This document shows, piece after piece, positions 1 to 8,695 of a stretch of 11,690 nt of DNA; positions within the stretch are counted from its first letter, which is position 1, and the number at the start of each line of letters is the position of its first letter. The stretch covers positions 1-11,690 of the forward strand of contig CAJVPP010003419.1 in NCBI GenBank assembly GCA_910592005.1, read 5' to 3'. The stretch comes from Funneliformis mosseae (Eukaryota > Glomeromycota > Glomeromycetes > Glomerales > Glomeraceae). The position numbers and the translations under genes were made by a program. The notes under the pieces are model-generated. The model made no database searches, was not told the DNA's origin, and saw nothing but the letters and a program-made list of their open reading frames with translations.

Positions 1-113
1 GCTGAGATTGAAGCCAGGAATGCTGAGCTTAAGGCCAGAATTGCGAAATTGGAAGATAAGCAATTGCAAAACGAAATAGTTAAAAACTTATTATCTGTAT
101 CACGAAAGACGTG
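1..113 (+). CDS. C-terminal tail of a coiled-coil ORF, partial at the window edge
   Basis: Frame 1 is open from the first base to a TGA at 112-114 and encodes about 37 residues rich in Ala, Glu, Lys and Leu (AEIEARNAELKARIAKLEDK). The heptad-like spacing of Leu/Ile is typical of a coiled coil. It resembles the long coiled-coil repeat proteins common in Rhizophagus, but that is recognition from memory. The stop falls exactly where a palindromic repeat begins, so the reading frame may have been cut short there rather than ending naturally. No function can be assigned from this piece, and the start lies outside the window. Confidence 0.5.
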
Positions 114-115
114 AT

Positions 116-163
116 CATGTATTTTTGGCAAATTTCAGCCGGGGCACCTCTGCCAAAATCATG
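116..163. repeat. Imperfect inverted repeat (hairpin-forming)
   Basis: The left arm CATGTATTTTTGGCA (116-130) is the imperfect reverse complement of the right arm TGCCAAAATCATG (151-163), with a 20-nt GC-richer loop. A further partial arm (TTTTTTGCCAA) follows at about 168-178. It directly abuts the stop codon of the coiled-coil ORF. It could be a short palindromic interspersed repeat or the end of a small non-autonomous element. Copy number cannot be judged from one window. Confidence 0.45.
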
Positions 164-340
164 TGAATTTTTTGCCAATCAGTTAACGTGGAGTTTTCTA
201 GCAGATCCCTATCTGATGTGACGCAATTTGTGATATTGGCGCGTAGCAAAGCATCTTCGGGAAAATTCTCAAAATTTTCTTATAAAATTTCTGAATCTAT
301 AAAATTCTCAAATTTTTTTTATTAGTTACCTATAGTAACA

Positions 341-1071
341 ATGACCGGTATACTAACACCATCTTTTCACGTATATTACTAAAACAACTTAACCAGCTCC
401 CTCATTCCATCAAAATAGATGTATGGCGACGTCTTACTTCACGAAAACATTCATTATCGATAGAACAGGCAAGTAGTATTCATCCCGAAGTGGAAGGTTT
501 GTTAAATAAGGCGGTTGGAAATTATATTAAGCAAAAAGAGCGTCAGAAGATGAAGCCCATTACTAGTGACTGTGAAACTTCGTTAAGGCAAGAAAATGAG
601 GAATTGTGTATATCAAAGCAGGTATTGGAAAAAAGGATTGAAGAGCTTCTCGAATTGCAAGAGCAGTATAAGTCTCGTGAGGTAGCTATGACCAGGTCTT
701 TGGAGGAGAGTGGTGAAAAAGTCACCCAATTATCAGATTCGGTAGCTTTATTTAAAAGTATAATTCCTGATACGAAGAAAGCTATTGCATCAGCAGAAAA
801 GTCCATTGATATGTTAGAGAATAAATGCCGGCATTTGAAGGATATTATTTCTGCTAAAGACAGGAAAATTATCGCTTTTGCTGATAAGATCTCTTCTTAC
901 ACAAGATATAGTGATATAAATATAGAACCGGAAATATATTCCAGCACTAAAGAAAGGAAATTATGGGTGGAGAGGCGTAGCGAGTCTGAATATGACCTAG
1001 AAGTCCGGAAAAAATATGCATTTCGTCTCACTTCATCAATAGCTTTGAGGGGGATTCTATTCATTAGCTAG
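341..1071 (+). CDS. Coiled-coil protein of unknown function, probably two exons
   Basis: The open frame runs to a TAG at 1069-1071 and also extends upstream without an ATG to about 295. The most economical start is ATG at 341: exon 1 is 341-347, then a GT-AG intron at 348-418 (71 nt, starting gtatac and ending atag), and exon 2 is 419-1071. The joined frame is 219 aa beginning [10 protein letters not shown]. The alternative is an in-frame ATG at 550, giving 173 aa. The middle (about codons 60-150) is Glu/Lys/Leu-rich with regular hydrophobic spacing, so a coiled coil is likely ([13 protein letters not shown] stretches such as [19 protein letters not shown]). No membrane segment, signal peptide or catalytic motif is visible. 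The 3' end overlaps the convergent ATPase fragment by 15 bp. It may be a structural protein of the same mobile element, but that is inferred only from position. Confidence 0.55.
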
Positions 1072-1545
1072 GGCACTTTTTTCAAGAATTTGGTCCCAGC
1101 TGAGGCGTATCCTGTGTGGATGTTCGCGGGGTACAGTTAAATCAAAAACAATGAATTTTTTCTCACATAATGCCTTATCAATAATCTTAATCACACTACG
1201 CCAGTCATTAGCATATTGACGCACAATTCTGACTAGTTCGTCCGTAGTGCACGACCCGTTAAATAGGCAGATATGTGAGAGGTTTTTTCGTATTATTTTT
1301 GGGCAGTCAAAGTAACTCTGGGATACATATATCGAACTGACATTGTAATGGCGCCCCTCAACAAAATAAGGGATGATCTTCTCCTGCACTTTTTTCGGGT
1401 CAGCGCATACATCTTCGAATATGGGTACTGTAGCCCTATCTGGAGAAAACGAATCCACCTTAGGGATTTTATAATATTTTCACGATATGGTTTTGAGTCC
1501 TTAATGATCTGATTGCATTGAAAGGTGGTTAATTAGATTTAGAAC
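1057..1545 (-). pseudogene. A32-like packaging ATPase, C-terminal half
   Basis: This is the C-terminal half of a P-loop ATPase of the poxvirus A32/FtsK-HerA type, the DNA-packaging motor of nucleocytoplasmic large DNA viruses and Polintons. Visible are a Walker B-like strand ([12 protein letters not shown]), the [13 protein letters not shown] segment and the [10 protein letters not shown] motif, all collinear with the ATPase domain at 4470-5200 and clearly homologous to it. Upstream of about 1458 homology continues in a shifted frame ([14 protein letters not shown]), and relative to the other copy about 22 nt are missing between YREN and FSPD. Homology stops at about 1521, a stop codon follows, and there is no Walker A. 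The apparent start of the 133-codon open part is a GTG and is not a real start. It ends with TAG at 1057-1059, convergent with the coiled-coil gene. Confidence 0.75.
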
Positions 1546-1820
1546 CATTATTTATATCATTGATATCAACAATCAAATAAGCATGTATAATCTGCAAAGT
1601 AATAATAAGTTACGATTTTCTGGTTAGATGTTCCAAAATATTTTACTTATACAAAACGATCGCCCAGCACGTGCTTCATCGGCGCAGTCCGCTCCTGATT
1701 TTTAATCACATGCCACGAAATATAAAAAGATTTGTGTTGTAATCCTTTGAAATAAAATTCGCTTTTAACATGTAAGTAAAGTTTTTCATTGATTTTCTTT
1801 AGATCTGACAACATAGCACT
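1546..1820. other. Gene-free AT-rich stretch
   Basis: No open frame with coding character was found on either strand. The only local structure seen is a 10-bp perfect palindrome, AGCACGTGCT (1666-1675). This may be decayed DNA at the edge of the interrupted ATPase. Confidence 0.4.
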
Positions 1821-2018
1821 GCTTAGGGGTTCTGCTTCCTCCCGGTTACTCGGGTGTCGAATTGAAAACCTGGAAGTCGCCTTTATGAGCGCGTTCCTAA
1901 ATCAGTGTCGAAGTTTCGCTTTGCTCATACGCGAACATGCTTAGGGGTTCCGCTTCCACCAATTATTTGGTGTTGAATTGAAAACCCGGAAGTTTTCTCT
2001 TTCTGTTTACGTTCCTAA
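1821..2018 (+). repeat. Two direct repeat units (period 118 bp) with conserved nested stem-loops
   Basis: Unit 1 starts at 1821 and unit 2 at 1939, both with GCTTAGGGGTT. Each has the same nested pairing. The outer stem TTAGG/CCTAA is 1823-1827 with 1896-1900, and 1941-1945 with 2014-2018. The middle stem CTTCC/GGAAG is 1835-1839 with 1872-1876, and 1953-1957 with 1988-1992. The inner hairpin is CCCGG-ttac-TCGGG (1841-1854) in unit 1 and ACCAA-ttat-TTGGT (1958-1971) in unit 2. The single-stranded core GAATTGAAAACC is kept. Two inner base pairs differ with compensating changes and a third changes from a wobble G.T to A-T. This suggests selection on, or descent from, a structured RNA. I do not recognise the family, and a Pol III-type short interspersed element is one possibility. 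Strand is arbitrary. Confidence 0.6.
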
Positions 2019-2343
2019 ATCATGAAGAAGCTTCACGTTCCTAATTTGTGTGAAATTTCATTACATATTCTGATCATGATATAGTATGACTAACCTATTT
2101 ATTCTATTTATTCCTATTTATTTCTATTGTTACCTTTAATACTTGAGTGAAGGAAATCAAAAATGTAAGAGTTATCGTTATTAAGTGAAGTGATTTATAT
2201 TATATTAATCTACGTACTCTCTGTAGTCGTAGGCAAAAATATAGAAAATTACGCAGAACAGATTTGTCCATTATTCATTCGAAAATGCAACAAAATCGAA
2301 CGCTCGTAAGCAGGATTGTTTTCTATCACGCTGAAATTGTTTG
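2019..2343. other. Intergenic region upstream of the eight-exon gene
   Basis: No gene is visible. It begins with a small hairpin TGAAG-aag-CTTCA (2023-2035), the counterpart of CGAA-gt-TTCG (1909-1918) in the first repeat unit, and continues with T- and A-rich sequence including imperfect TTATTTATTT repeats near 2100-2130. Confidence 0.4.
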
Positions 2344-2344
2344 C

Positions 2345-2351
2345 TATATAA
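2345..2351 (+). promoter_or_regulatory. Possible TATA box of the eight-exon gene
   Basis: TATATAA lies about 120 bp before the predicted ATG at 2470. A CACGTG E-box-like hexamer is at 2413-2418. In AT-rich DNA such a match is weak evidence and only the position supports it. Confidence 0.3.
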
Positions 2352-2434
2352 GTGATGCCAGATAGTTCCTTTATTCTAAATTCTCTGAATTTGTACACGC
2401 AAATAGAAACGTCACGTGCACACCACCCTCAAAA

Positions 2435-2455
2435 ATGCCAGTTCTGAAATATTAG
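2435..2455 (+). promoter_or_regulatory. Short upstream ORF
   Basis: ATG at 2435 is followed by five codons and TAG at 2453-2455, ending 14 nt before the main ATG at 2470. If it lies in the transcript it would be the first AUG met by scanning ribosomes and could lower translation of the main frame. The transcription start is unknown. Confidence 0.3.
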
Positions 2456-2469
2456 ATTATCAAAACAAA

Positions 2470-4199
2470 ATGACGCAATTAATGCAGGATGGTCCATTAC
2501 CTGAAGATGACGAAGCTCCGGTATAAAATTGTACCTTGAATTTCTTGAGGGTTTCTTGAGTTTAATTTTTAACGATTTCATTATACACGACAGCATGAAG
2601 AATCAACAACGGCAGTCAAGAAGAGTGGAGAACCGCAAGGGGAAGTTGCCATAGCTAGTGGTACGTTGCAAATGAATGGCTTGTGCTACAGGTTCGCCAT
2701 AAGGCTGACATATTTTCGAATTGACAGATTCAGAGAATGATTTGAGAGAGGCATCGGAATCGATGGTTGGAAAGGTAGAGAGAATTCCATTGATGGTAAG
2801 CAACATTGACCTGGAGATAATTTTCACAGATTACCGTGATCAATGCGAAGACATCTTTGAGTGAGTAAAATCGGCTCTTATAGTTAATATAGAATCGAAA
2901 TAGTAATCTTATTCATTTTTTTAGTCTATGTCATAGCGATATCATGGATATGCGACCGACTTCACGCTTCACGAAGGAAATTTCAGAAGAATCTTGGAGC
3001 GAATTTGTGTTAAGTACATATCCCGAACATAATCTACCTAAAGATTGGGAAAGTTTTATACAAGAATTCTTCAAGGTATGTCATAATCATGGAAAAGGTG
3101 AAATGTTTTTAGTTTGATTATATTTGTTACTTATTTTGTCCGATGTTGGTAAAATAAAATAAGCCAAAGGTTAGTCTAGAAGAATGGATAAGCGATTGGC
3201 GTGATCTCCATAACCAAAAAATCAACGGAAACAAAATTCACAAAGACTTGGCAGATGCAATCTACCATATACTTGCACCATAGTATGTTTTATTTTATTG
3301 TCCTTTTATCGTTGTAAGTGAAACGTTATAATCATTGAGTTCTTTTTAGTATTGAAGCCTTTGAAGCGCCTTACAACATATTGAAGTCAGGAGACTTACG
3401 AGAAAATCAATATAATGCTCAGTTCGTTAGTCCTATATTAAAGTATACATTAAAGGCCATATGTAACGTTGATTGGAGAATGTAAGTTCTGATTATCCAC
3501 TTTGGGAAGTATTTACTTGCATTTATTAAGTTTACGAAATTACACTGTTATAGTCTTGAAGTGCCAGTAGAAAGTAGCAAAGATCGTCGTAATGCAAACA
3601 TCAATCCAATCATTGATAAAGTCTTAGAGGCGAAGTGTGCAGATGGGCTTGCGCGTCTTTGGTTAAGTCGTGAAGAAGTATTTCTATACGAACAAACAGG
3701 ACCCCCGGACTTCGATCATTTGACGCAACTTTACATTCATGATTATAAGCTGATTAGAACAATGAGAGATGTGCTGAACCAAAGAATAATCCTTCACCTT
3801 AAAGACGGAATATATGATCACAAAAACCTTGCAAGTTTCGGTGCTTTCGGTCATCGCACTGAAGTATCTTTATTTTGGCTAACAATACATCAGAAATCAT
3901 ATTGTCTTCGCGAATACGGAACTTTCAAGATCCCTACAGCTTGGCAAGATTTCCCTGTTTTTTCCGAAGTAATCATATCATGTCTTAAGTTCTTTGTGAG
4001 TATAATAGTGTTTCATTCATTTATTCACCACCCTTTACTAATGCCGGTTTATGATCAGTCCTTCATGAGAGAAAATATCGAAGTGAAAAGACCATATGTT
4101 GAACAAAAGCAAAAGTTGCTGACCAAACGAAGGGTACATACAATAAAGCAGAACCAATCAACACCAGATCGACCCAAAAAGCAGAAGAAGTCGAAATGA
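2470..4199 (+). CDS. Intact eight-exon gene, 411-aa protein of a fungal expanded family, function unknown
   Basis: Exons are 2470-2520, 2594-2660, 2728-2860, 2925-3075, 3164-3282, 3350-3481, 3554-3995 and 4059-4199. All seven introns (73, 67, 64, 88, 67, 72 and 63 nt) are GT-AG and the joined frame has 412 codons including TGA. Intron 4 could also end 6 nt later (acceptor at 3169), in phase. The N-terminus (about 1-65) is acidic and probably disordered. Residues about 85-240 are a mixed helical region with Trp/Tyr-rich blocks such as SLEEWISDWRDLHN. The C-terminal domain (about 245-365) has alternating strands and helices, including VFLYEQTGPPDF, KLIRTMRDVL and LREYGTFKIP. This resembles the C-terminal domain of expanded Rhizophagus proteins thought to have a PD-(D/E)XK-like fold, but I see no complete catalytic set. 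The tail RPKKQKKSK looks like a nuclear localisation signal. It is the one gene here without disabling changes. Confidence 0.8.
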
Positions 4200-4469
4200 A
4201 TACATGTTTACTTGAATTAGATAGAAAAAATGCTATATATAATGATTTTAACCCACCTTGCAGGTAATCTTTTAATACATAGTTTTATCTTAACCTTGAA
4301 AAAAATGTAAAATGTGTATAATATTAATAAAGTAAATCCGTCCACACCTGGTTGAGAAGTGCATAATAAATTTTTCTTGATTAGTGTTTCGAACACGCGA
4401 TTTTTTTATGTACCTGTATATGGAATATAATATAACACGAGCATAAATACGATAGGGCAGAAACGAACC
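4200..4469. other. 3' flank between convergent genes, with poly(A) signals
   Basis: AATAAA occurs at 4326-4331 and 4365-4370, about 130 and 170 bp after the stop of the eight-exon gene, and is suitable for its 3' end formation. No other gene is seen before the convergent ATPase stop at 4470. Confidence 0.45.
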
Positions 4470-6551
4470 CTATTTATCCAATTTTAAGGGCGTATCCCAA
4501 CCTAATCTAATTGCGAGAGGATCATCAGTTGCTTTAGTAAAATCAAAGACCACAAAATTCCGATCTCGCAAATGTTTGTCAATTATCTTGGATGCTTTTT
4601 TTGGATCATCTGTATATTGACGCACAATTCTGCATATATCTTCACGACTTCCTGAGCCTCGAAATATAGCTAAGTGTGAAATATTCTCGCGAATAATTTT
4701 AGGAGTTTGTGTATACTTCTGGCTCACATATATACTTGATACACCCTGATGTCGGCCACTAATAAAATATGGAACAATCCGATCCTGAATTTTTTTTGAT
4801 TCAGCACAAAGATCCTCGAAGACTACAACTGTATTCCTATCTGGAGAAAATTTAGTTATGTCTGGAATTGCATTCGCTTTTAATGCACGAAATGTTACAT
4901 TCTCCCGATATGTTTTTGGACCCTTCGCAAAAATTTCATAGCAGTTTTTCACCAATACCCATTTGGACTCATGGATATGCTTTCCGATTAAAACTAGATC
5001 GTCATTCTTGATATATCGCTCTCCTTTCTTCTCCTTGTATAAACGTTGGATTTTATTACCAAGAAGAAGATTGAGAATCATATTAGTTTTTCCACTATCT
5101 GATCCATCGCAAATTAACAAACGAAAAGGAAACGCAGGACTTGCAGGGTGATTCATATTCTTTAAATTTTTGGTCTCGTTAAGATGATATATATAATACT
5201 CCATTTTTTCTTCGCATAATTCTTTCTTGAGTTGATCCCGCTCTTGCTGTCTGATGAAATTATTCGGGTCTCCTCTATGAAAGAATTCTATATATTTATC
5301 ATGCTGTTCTTCTTGTACTTCGATTGCAAAACCATAGTGATAATAAGGAATGTCAAGTTGTAGCCCCATTGAATGCTCTGGTGTTTTTAAGAAATCAGGC
5401 TTACGATTTTCTGATGGAGGGTCCAAATATTTTGTTAAGATTTGACGACATAGATTTTTACGTTTATACTTATTACAATACGGACACCATGAGCATTTAT
5501 TCACAATATTATCGAATTTTGCATACTATTTATGCTGATTTTTACAGATCCATAATAAAGGAGATTTATTATTTTTGTATTCTGTTGAAAGACACCTACC
5601 ACCCCGAATGAGAGCAATTTGCTTAGCATCATCAAGAGTATGTTTGACCATACCTGCACAGTATGGACACTATGTATCAGAATGTTTTATACTACTAAGT
5701 GAGGACCACCATTGATGATTATATTGACAAGCCCATAGAAGTGGTGCGCTTATATTCTTGTATTCTACTGAAAGGCATTAGCCTTGTCTCGATAATGCAA
5801 TTTGATTAGCAATTTCAATATCAAGTTTTGCAGTACCAGCACAGTATCGACACCAGCTACCTCTCAGAATAGTTAGTGGAGGAGCTTCCCATATATGAAA
5901 ATTCTTGCAACACCATAAAAGTTTTGTGTGTGCATCATAATACTGATCTGAAAGGCATTCTCCGTTATTTTTTTGTGCTAGAATTTTCATATCAAATATA
6001 GTCTGATTTCGCCTACCACAAGTAGGGCACCACTGGTTATAATCTTTTATTTTATTTAGGTTCGCAGTCCATATATGCTCCTTAATACACTTCCACTGTA
6101 AAGGACTTTTATTGTCAAAATACTCTGAAAAAAGATATTCTCCATTTCTAGTACGAGCCAATGCTTTTGCAACTTCAATATTATTATAATTGCATTTGCG
6201 ACACTAATGTCCAGAGTCTTTAACTTGAGAAAGAGGCGAATACCATTGATGATGATTTTTGCATGTCCATAGCAAAGGAGTACGATTATTAATGTAATTC
6301 TCTGAAAGATATTTTCCACCTCAACTCAAAGCTAACTCTTTAGCAACTAAAATGGTTAATTGGATATCTTTGCAAACTAGGCACCAAGTTTTATTATTTT
6401 TTACACTATTAAAACTGGTGGTCCAAGTATGCTTTTTTTCACAGATCCAATCCATTAGAACCATGCAATTAATATATTCTTTGGAAAGGCAATCCCCTCC
6501 CCGCTCCTTTGCAATCTGCTTTGCAATTTCTAAAGATAATTTGGCAGGCAT
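4470..6551 (-). pseudogene. Zinc-ribbon(x6)-nuclease-A32-like ATPase fusion, interrupted by five stops
   Basis: One frame runs from ATG at 6551 (MPAKLSLEIAK) to TAA at 4470-4472, 693 codons, with no frameshift. In-frame stops are TGA 6321-6323, TAG 6204-6206, TAA 5778-5780, TAG 5670-5672 and TAG 5526-5528. Residues 1-359 are six zinc-ribbon units of 58-61 residues (GGxCLS, LWxC, H-x-W, WCxxC). Residues about 360-448 are a PD-(D/E)XK/Vsr-like nuclease core: LQLD, then [16 protein letters not shown] and [12 protein letters not shown]. Residues about 450-693 are an A32-like ATPase with Walker A GSDSGKT (483-489), Walker B TVVVFEDL (574-581) and the sensor-like [12 protein letters not shown] (600-611). 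The last 344 codons are open but begin with GTG, not a eukaryotic start. The nuclease stops short of its usual final strand before joining the ATPase in frame. DNA binding and cleavage plus ATP-driven translocation is the family expectation. Stop suppression or a very recent death are both possible. Confidence 0.75.
5475..6551 (-). repeat. Six tandem zinc-ribbon repeat units within the fusion gene
   Basis: Units in transcription order are 6551-6372, 6371-6192, 6191-6018, 6017-5841, 5840-5658 and 5657-5475, each about 174-183 bp. Each is expected to bind one zinc through CLS, LWxC and WCxxC cysteines, with a conserved Trp before the last pair. Unit 2 has KYLS and unit 3 EYLF, where Tyr replaces the first Cys. 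Units 2 and 5 have TAG at the Trp before the last CxxC pair, and unit 6 has TAG at the Trp of its H-x-W segment. Units are diverged at DNA level, so the array is old. Confidence 0.75.
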
Positions 6552-6600
6552 ATTTATTTTTTACATGATTCCATTTTTAATATCAATTAATGCAAAAAGT

Positions 6601-6889
6601 CATTGAGATACATATATTTCGGCTCCTTAAGATTGTGGCCAATTAATAGCAAATCATCATTCTTGATATAACATGTCCCTCTTTCCTTCCCATTAAACAT
6701 TTGATAAAGCTTATTTCTAAGCATGAGATTGAGAATCTCATTAGTCTTCCCTGAATTAGTACGGCCAGAGATTAGTAAAATGAAAGTCTATTGGGAAACA
6801 CTCAAATGCCCATTATATTTTTTGGCATCCTTAATCTCATTAATATGGTATACAAGCCTATCAACTGGTTCAAGCTTTTTTATTTTCAT
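6601..6889 (-). pseudogene. A32-like packaging ATPase, N-terminal half
   Basis: A frame from ATG at 6889 (MKIKKLEPVDRLVYHINEIK) carries Walker A as GRTNSGKT, then [20 protein letters not shown], collinear with the ATPase of the fusion gene ([20 protein letters not shown]). One in-frame TAG lies at 6788-6790, just before the Walker A strand. Homology ends abruptly at about 6601, two codons before the conserved NCYEI-like segment. Walker B and everything after it are absent here. It sits about 94 bp downstream of the nuclease stop, in the same frame. The missing C-terminal half matches what is present at 1057-1521, on the same strand. Confidence 0.75.
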
Positions 6890-6982
6890 GTTGAACTATT
6901 ACTAATGATATTCTAAAATAATCTTGCAAATTTGCGAGACCGCGCAGTCTCAGAAAATGCCAAGAAAATAATTCTATCCGAC

Positions 6983-7492
<510 letters not shown>

Positions 7493-8646
7493 TTGAACTG
7501 ACTTACTAGAAGCATGAACATAATGAACGAATCCAGTAGGGTGATATTTTCGCATAAATTCATCTGGTGGATACTCGATTTTATCAGGCTCTTTAATTTC
7601 TTGAAGTTCCTCATATTTAAAGGGCCTTTTGGGGTTTTGTCCTATCAGATGAGCAGTTGATTCAATAGGTTCATCCTCAAGATAATATAAGACTGGCTGT
7701 AATGGATTTTTCCCAATAACAACCCTTTTTATCTTAAAGACATGCAAGCTCCAATATAGATCAGTTGCTCTACGTCTATGATCTCCTTCCAACTCACTTG
7801 CTTTTAACAGATATCTAACCGCTGTACCTTTTTGTAATTTTATCTTCTCATCTTTTCCGATTGCACGCTTAGGTTTTTTAGATGGTTTTGACTCAACTTT
7901 TTTCAAAGTCATAGCACGAGCTGGTGACATTCCAATAAGGTAAGTCTTACTATTATTCAGATAATTAATATACTTCTTAAGGATTTTCTTAAATATCCTT
8001 GATCGCTCCTCATCAGTTAATCGTCCCTCTATAGCATATTGGACCTTATATGTTAATATTGCTTATTCTTTTCTTAAGCACTTTAATAAAAGCTAAGCTC
8101 TCAAAACTATAAAGGTCAACAACACATATTGAGACATTATATTGTTCCATTCCTCGTGAAAATGCACCTCAAAACGAAGCATCACCATCAGTCATTAATA
8201 ATTTTGGCTATGTAAGGGGTTAGAAGGGTTCTCATAGATATCTTTAATCGCAATCCAGATTTCTAAGCTATTTCTTGATGTTAGTGAGCGTTCATCTTTA
8301 AAATGCGTTGCCACATCAATAACTAGAAGAATACAAACAAATACCTATCTATCATATTGATCATGAGTGTGAAGCAATATATCGCATTGATGGACTTTGT
8401 TCAGAATCTTAATCTTTGAAAAACTTGCCTCGGTTTTATATGGTAATGGCTGTCGATATATTTGGTAACTATATTGGTGTTTTATCCATTTTGTGATATT
8501 TTGCAATCGAAAAAAATATCCTTCCTCCTGATACACTCTATATAATTTTTTGCATTGGGATAAAAACTAGGTATATTATAAAACAAAAGTCTACAAACTA
8601 TACGGAGCTCTTCATCGGGATCTATTATAATTTGAGGTTGGCTCAT
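7493..8646 (-). pseudogene. rve-family integrase (retroviral/Polinton-type), decayed
   Basis: Start is ATG at 8644-8646 (MSQPQIIIDPDEELRIVCRL). An N-terminal helical part is followed by the RNase H-like core: first Asp in QCDILLHTHDQYDR, strand LLVIDVATHFK, second Asp in KLLMTDGDASF (about 8187), then the helix VVDLYSFESLAFIKVLKKRI, where the catalytic Glu position seems to be Lys. A C-terminal SH3-like region follows (VRYLLKASELEG, DLYWSLHVFKIKRVVIGK, PVLYYLEDE). About three frameshifts (near 8550, 8215 and 8050) and stops, including TAG 8208-8210 and TGA 8169-8171, break it. From 8050 the frame stays open to 7462 and reads into the zinc-ribbon without a stop. The family inserts linear DNA into the genome. 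This copy is inactive as read. Confidence 0.7.
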
Positions 8647-8695
8647 TCTCAAGATAGGATTATTATGATGGTACTATAAATTAGGATGAAATACC
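8647..8695. promoter_or_regulatory. 49-bp gap between the divergent integrase and Gag starts
   Basis: Only 49 bp separate the integrase ATG (-) from the Gag ATG (+). It is AT-rich with a TATAAAT-like string (8676-8682). There is no room for a long terminal repeat or primer-binding site. It could be a shared promoter or a junction between two elements. Confidence 0.35.

Noticed and set aside
543..806. Open frames on the opposite strand or in other frames of real genes (543-806, 2603-2827, 4963-5151, 5324-5611, 6056-6319, 6352-6606, 6723-6905, 10073-10333)
   Set aside because: Each overlaps a better supported frame with recognisable protein similarity, and none has coding features of its own.
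1821..2018. tRNA, 5S rRNA or hammerhead ribozyme
   Set aside because: The nested stems do not form a cloverleaf with an anticodon arm, and the catalytic core CTGATGA/GAAA of a hammerhead is absent. A B-box-like GGTGTCGAATTG is too weak to call.
2796..2829. A 34-nt intron in exon 3 of the eight-exon gene (gtaagc to cacag)
   Set aside because: The frame is open through it and yields sensible protein (NIDLEIIFTDY), and the length is half that of every other intron. The real donor is GTGAGT at 2861.
4470..6551. Alternative genetic code with TAG read as Trp
   Set aside because: TGG encodes the same conserved Trp in sister units (for example TWCLVC, SWCPYC), TAA and TGA also interrupt the frame, and Cys-to-Tyr changes of the same mutational type accompany the TAG codons. 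Decay by C-to-T change explains all of it more simply.
5475..6551. CRISPR or satellite array
   Set aside because: The roughly 180-bp period is explained by protein-level zinc-ribbon repeats. The DNA units are diverged and there are no identical short repeats with spacers.
1522..6600. Terminal inverted repeats at the ends of the presumed insertion
   Set aside because: Comparing the first and last 50 bp gave only scattered matches such as TTAATT, as expected in AT-rich DNA.
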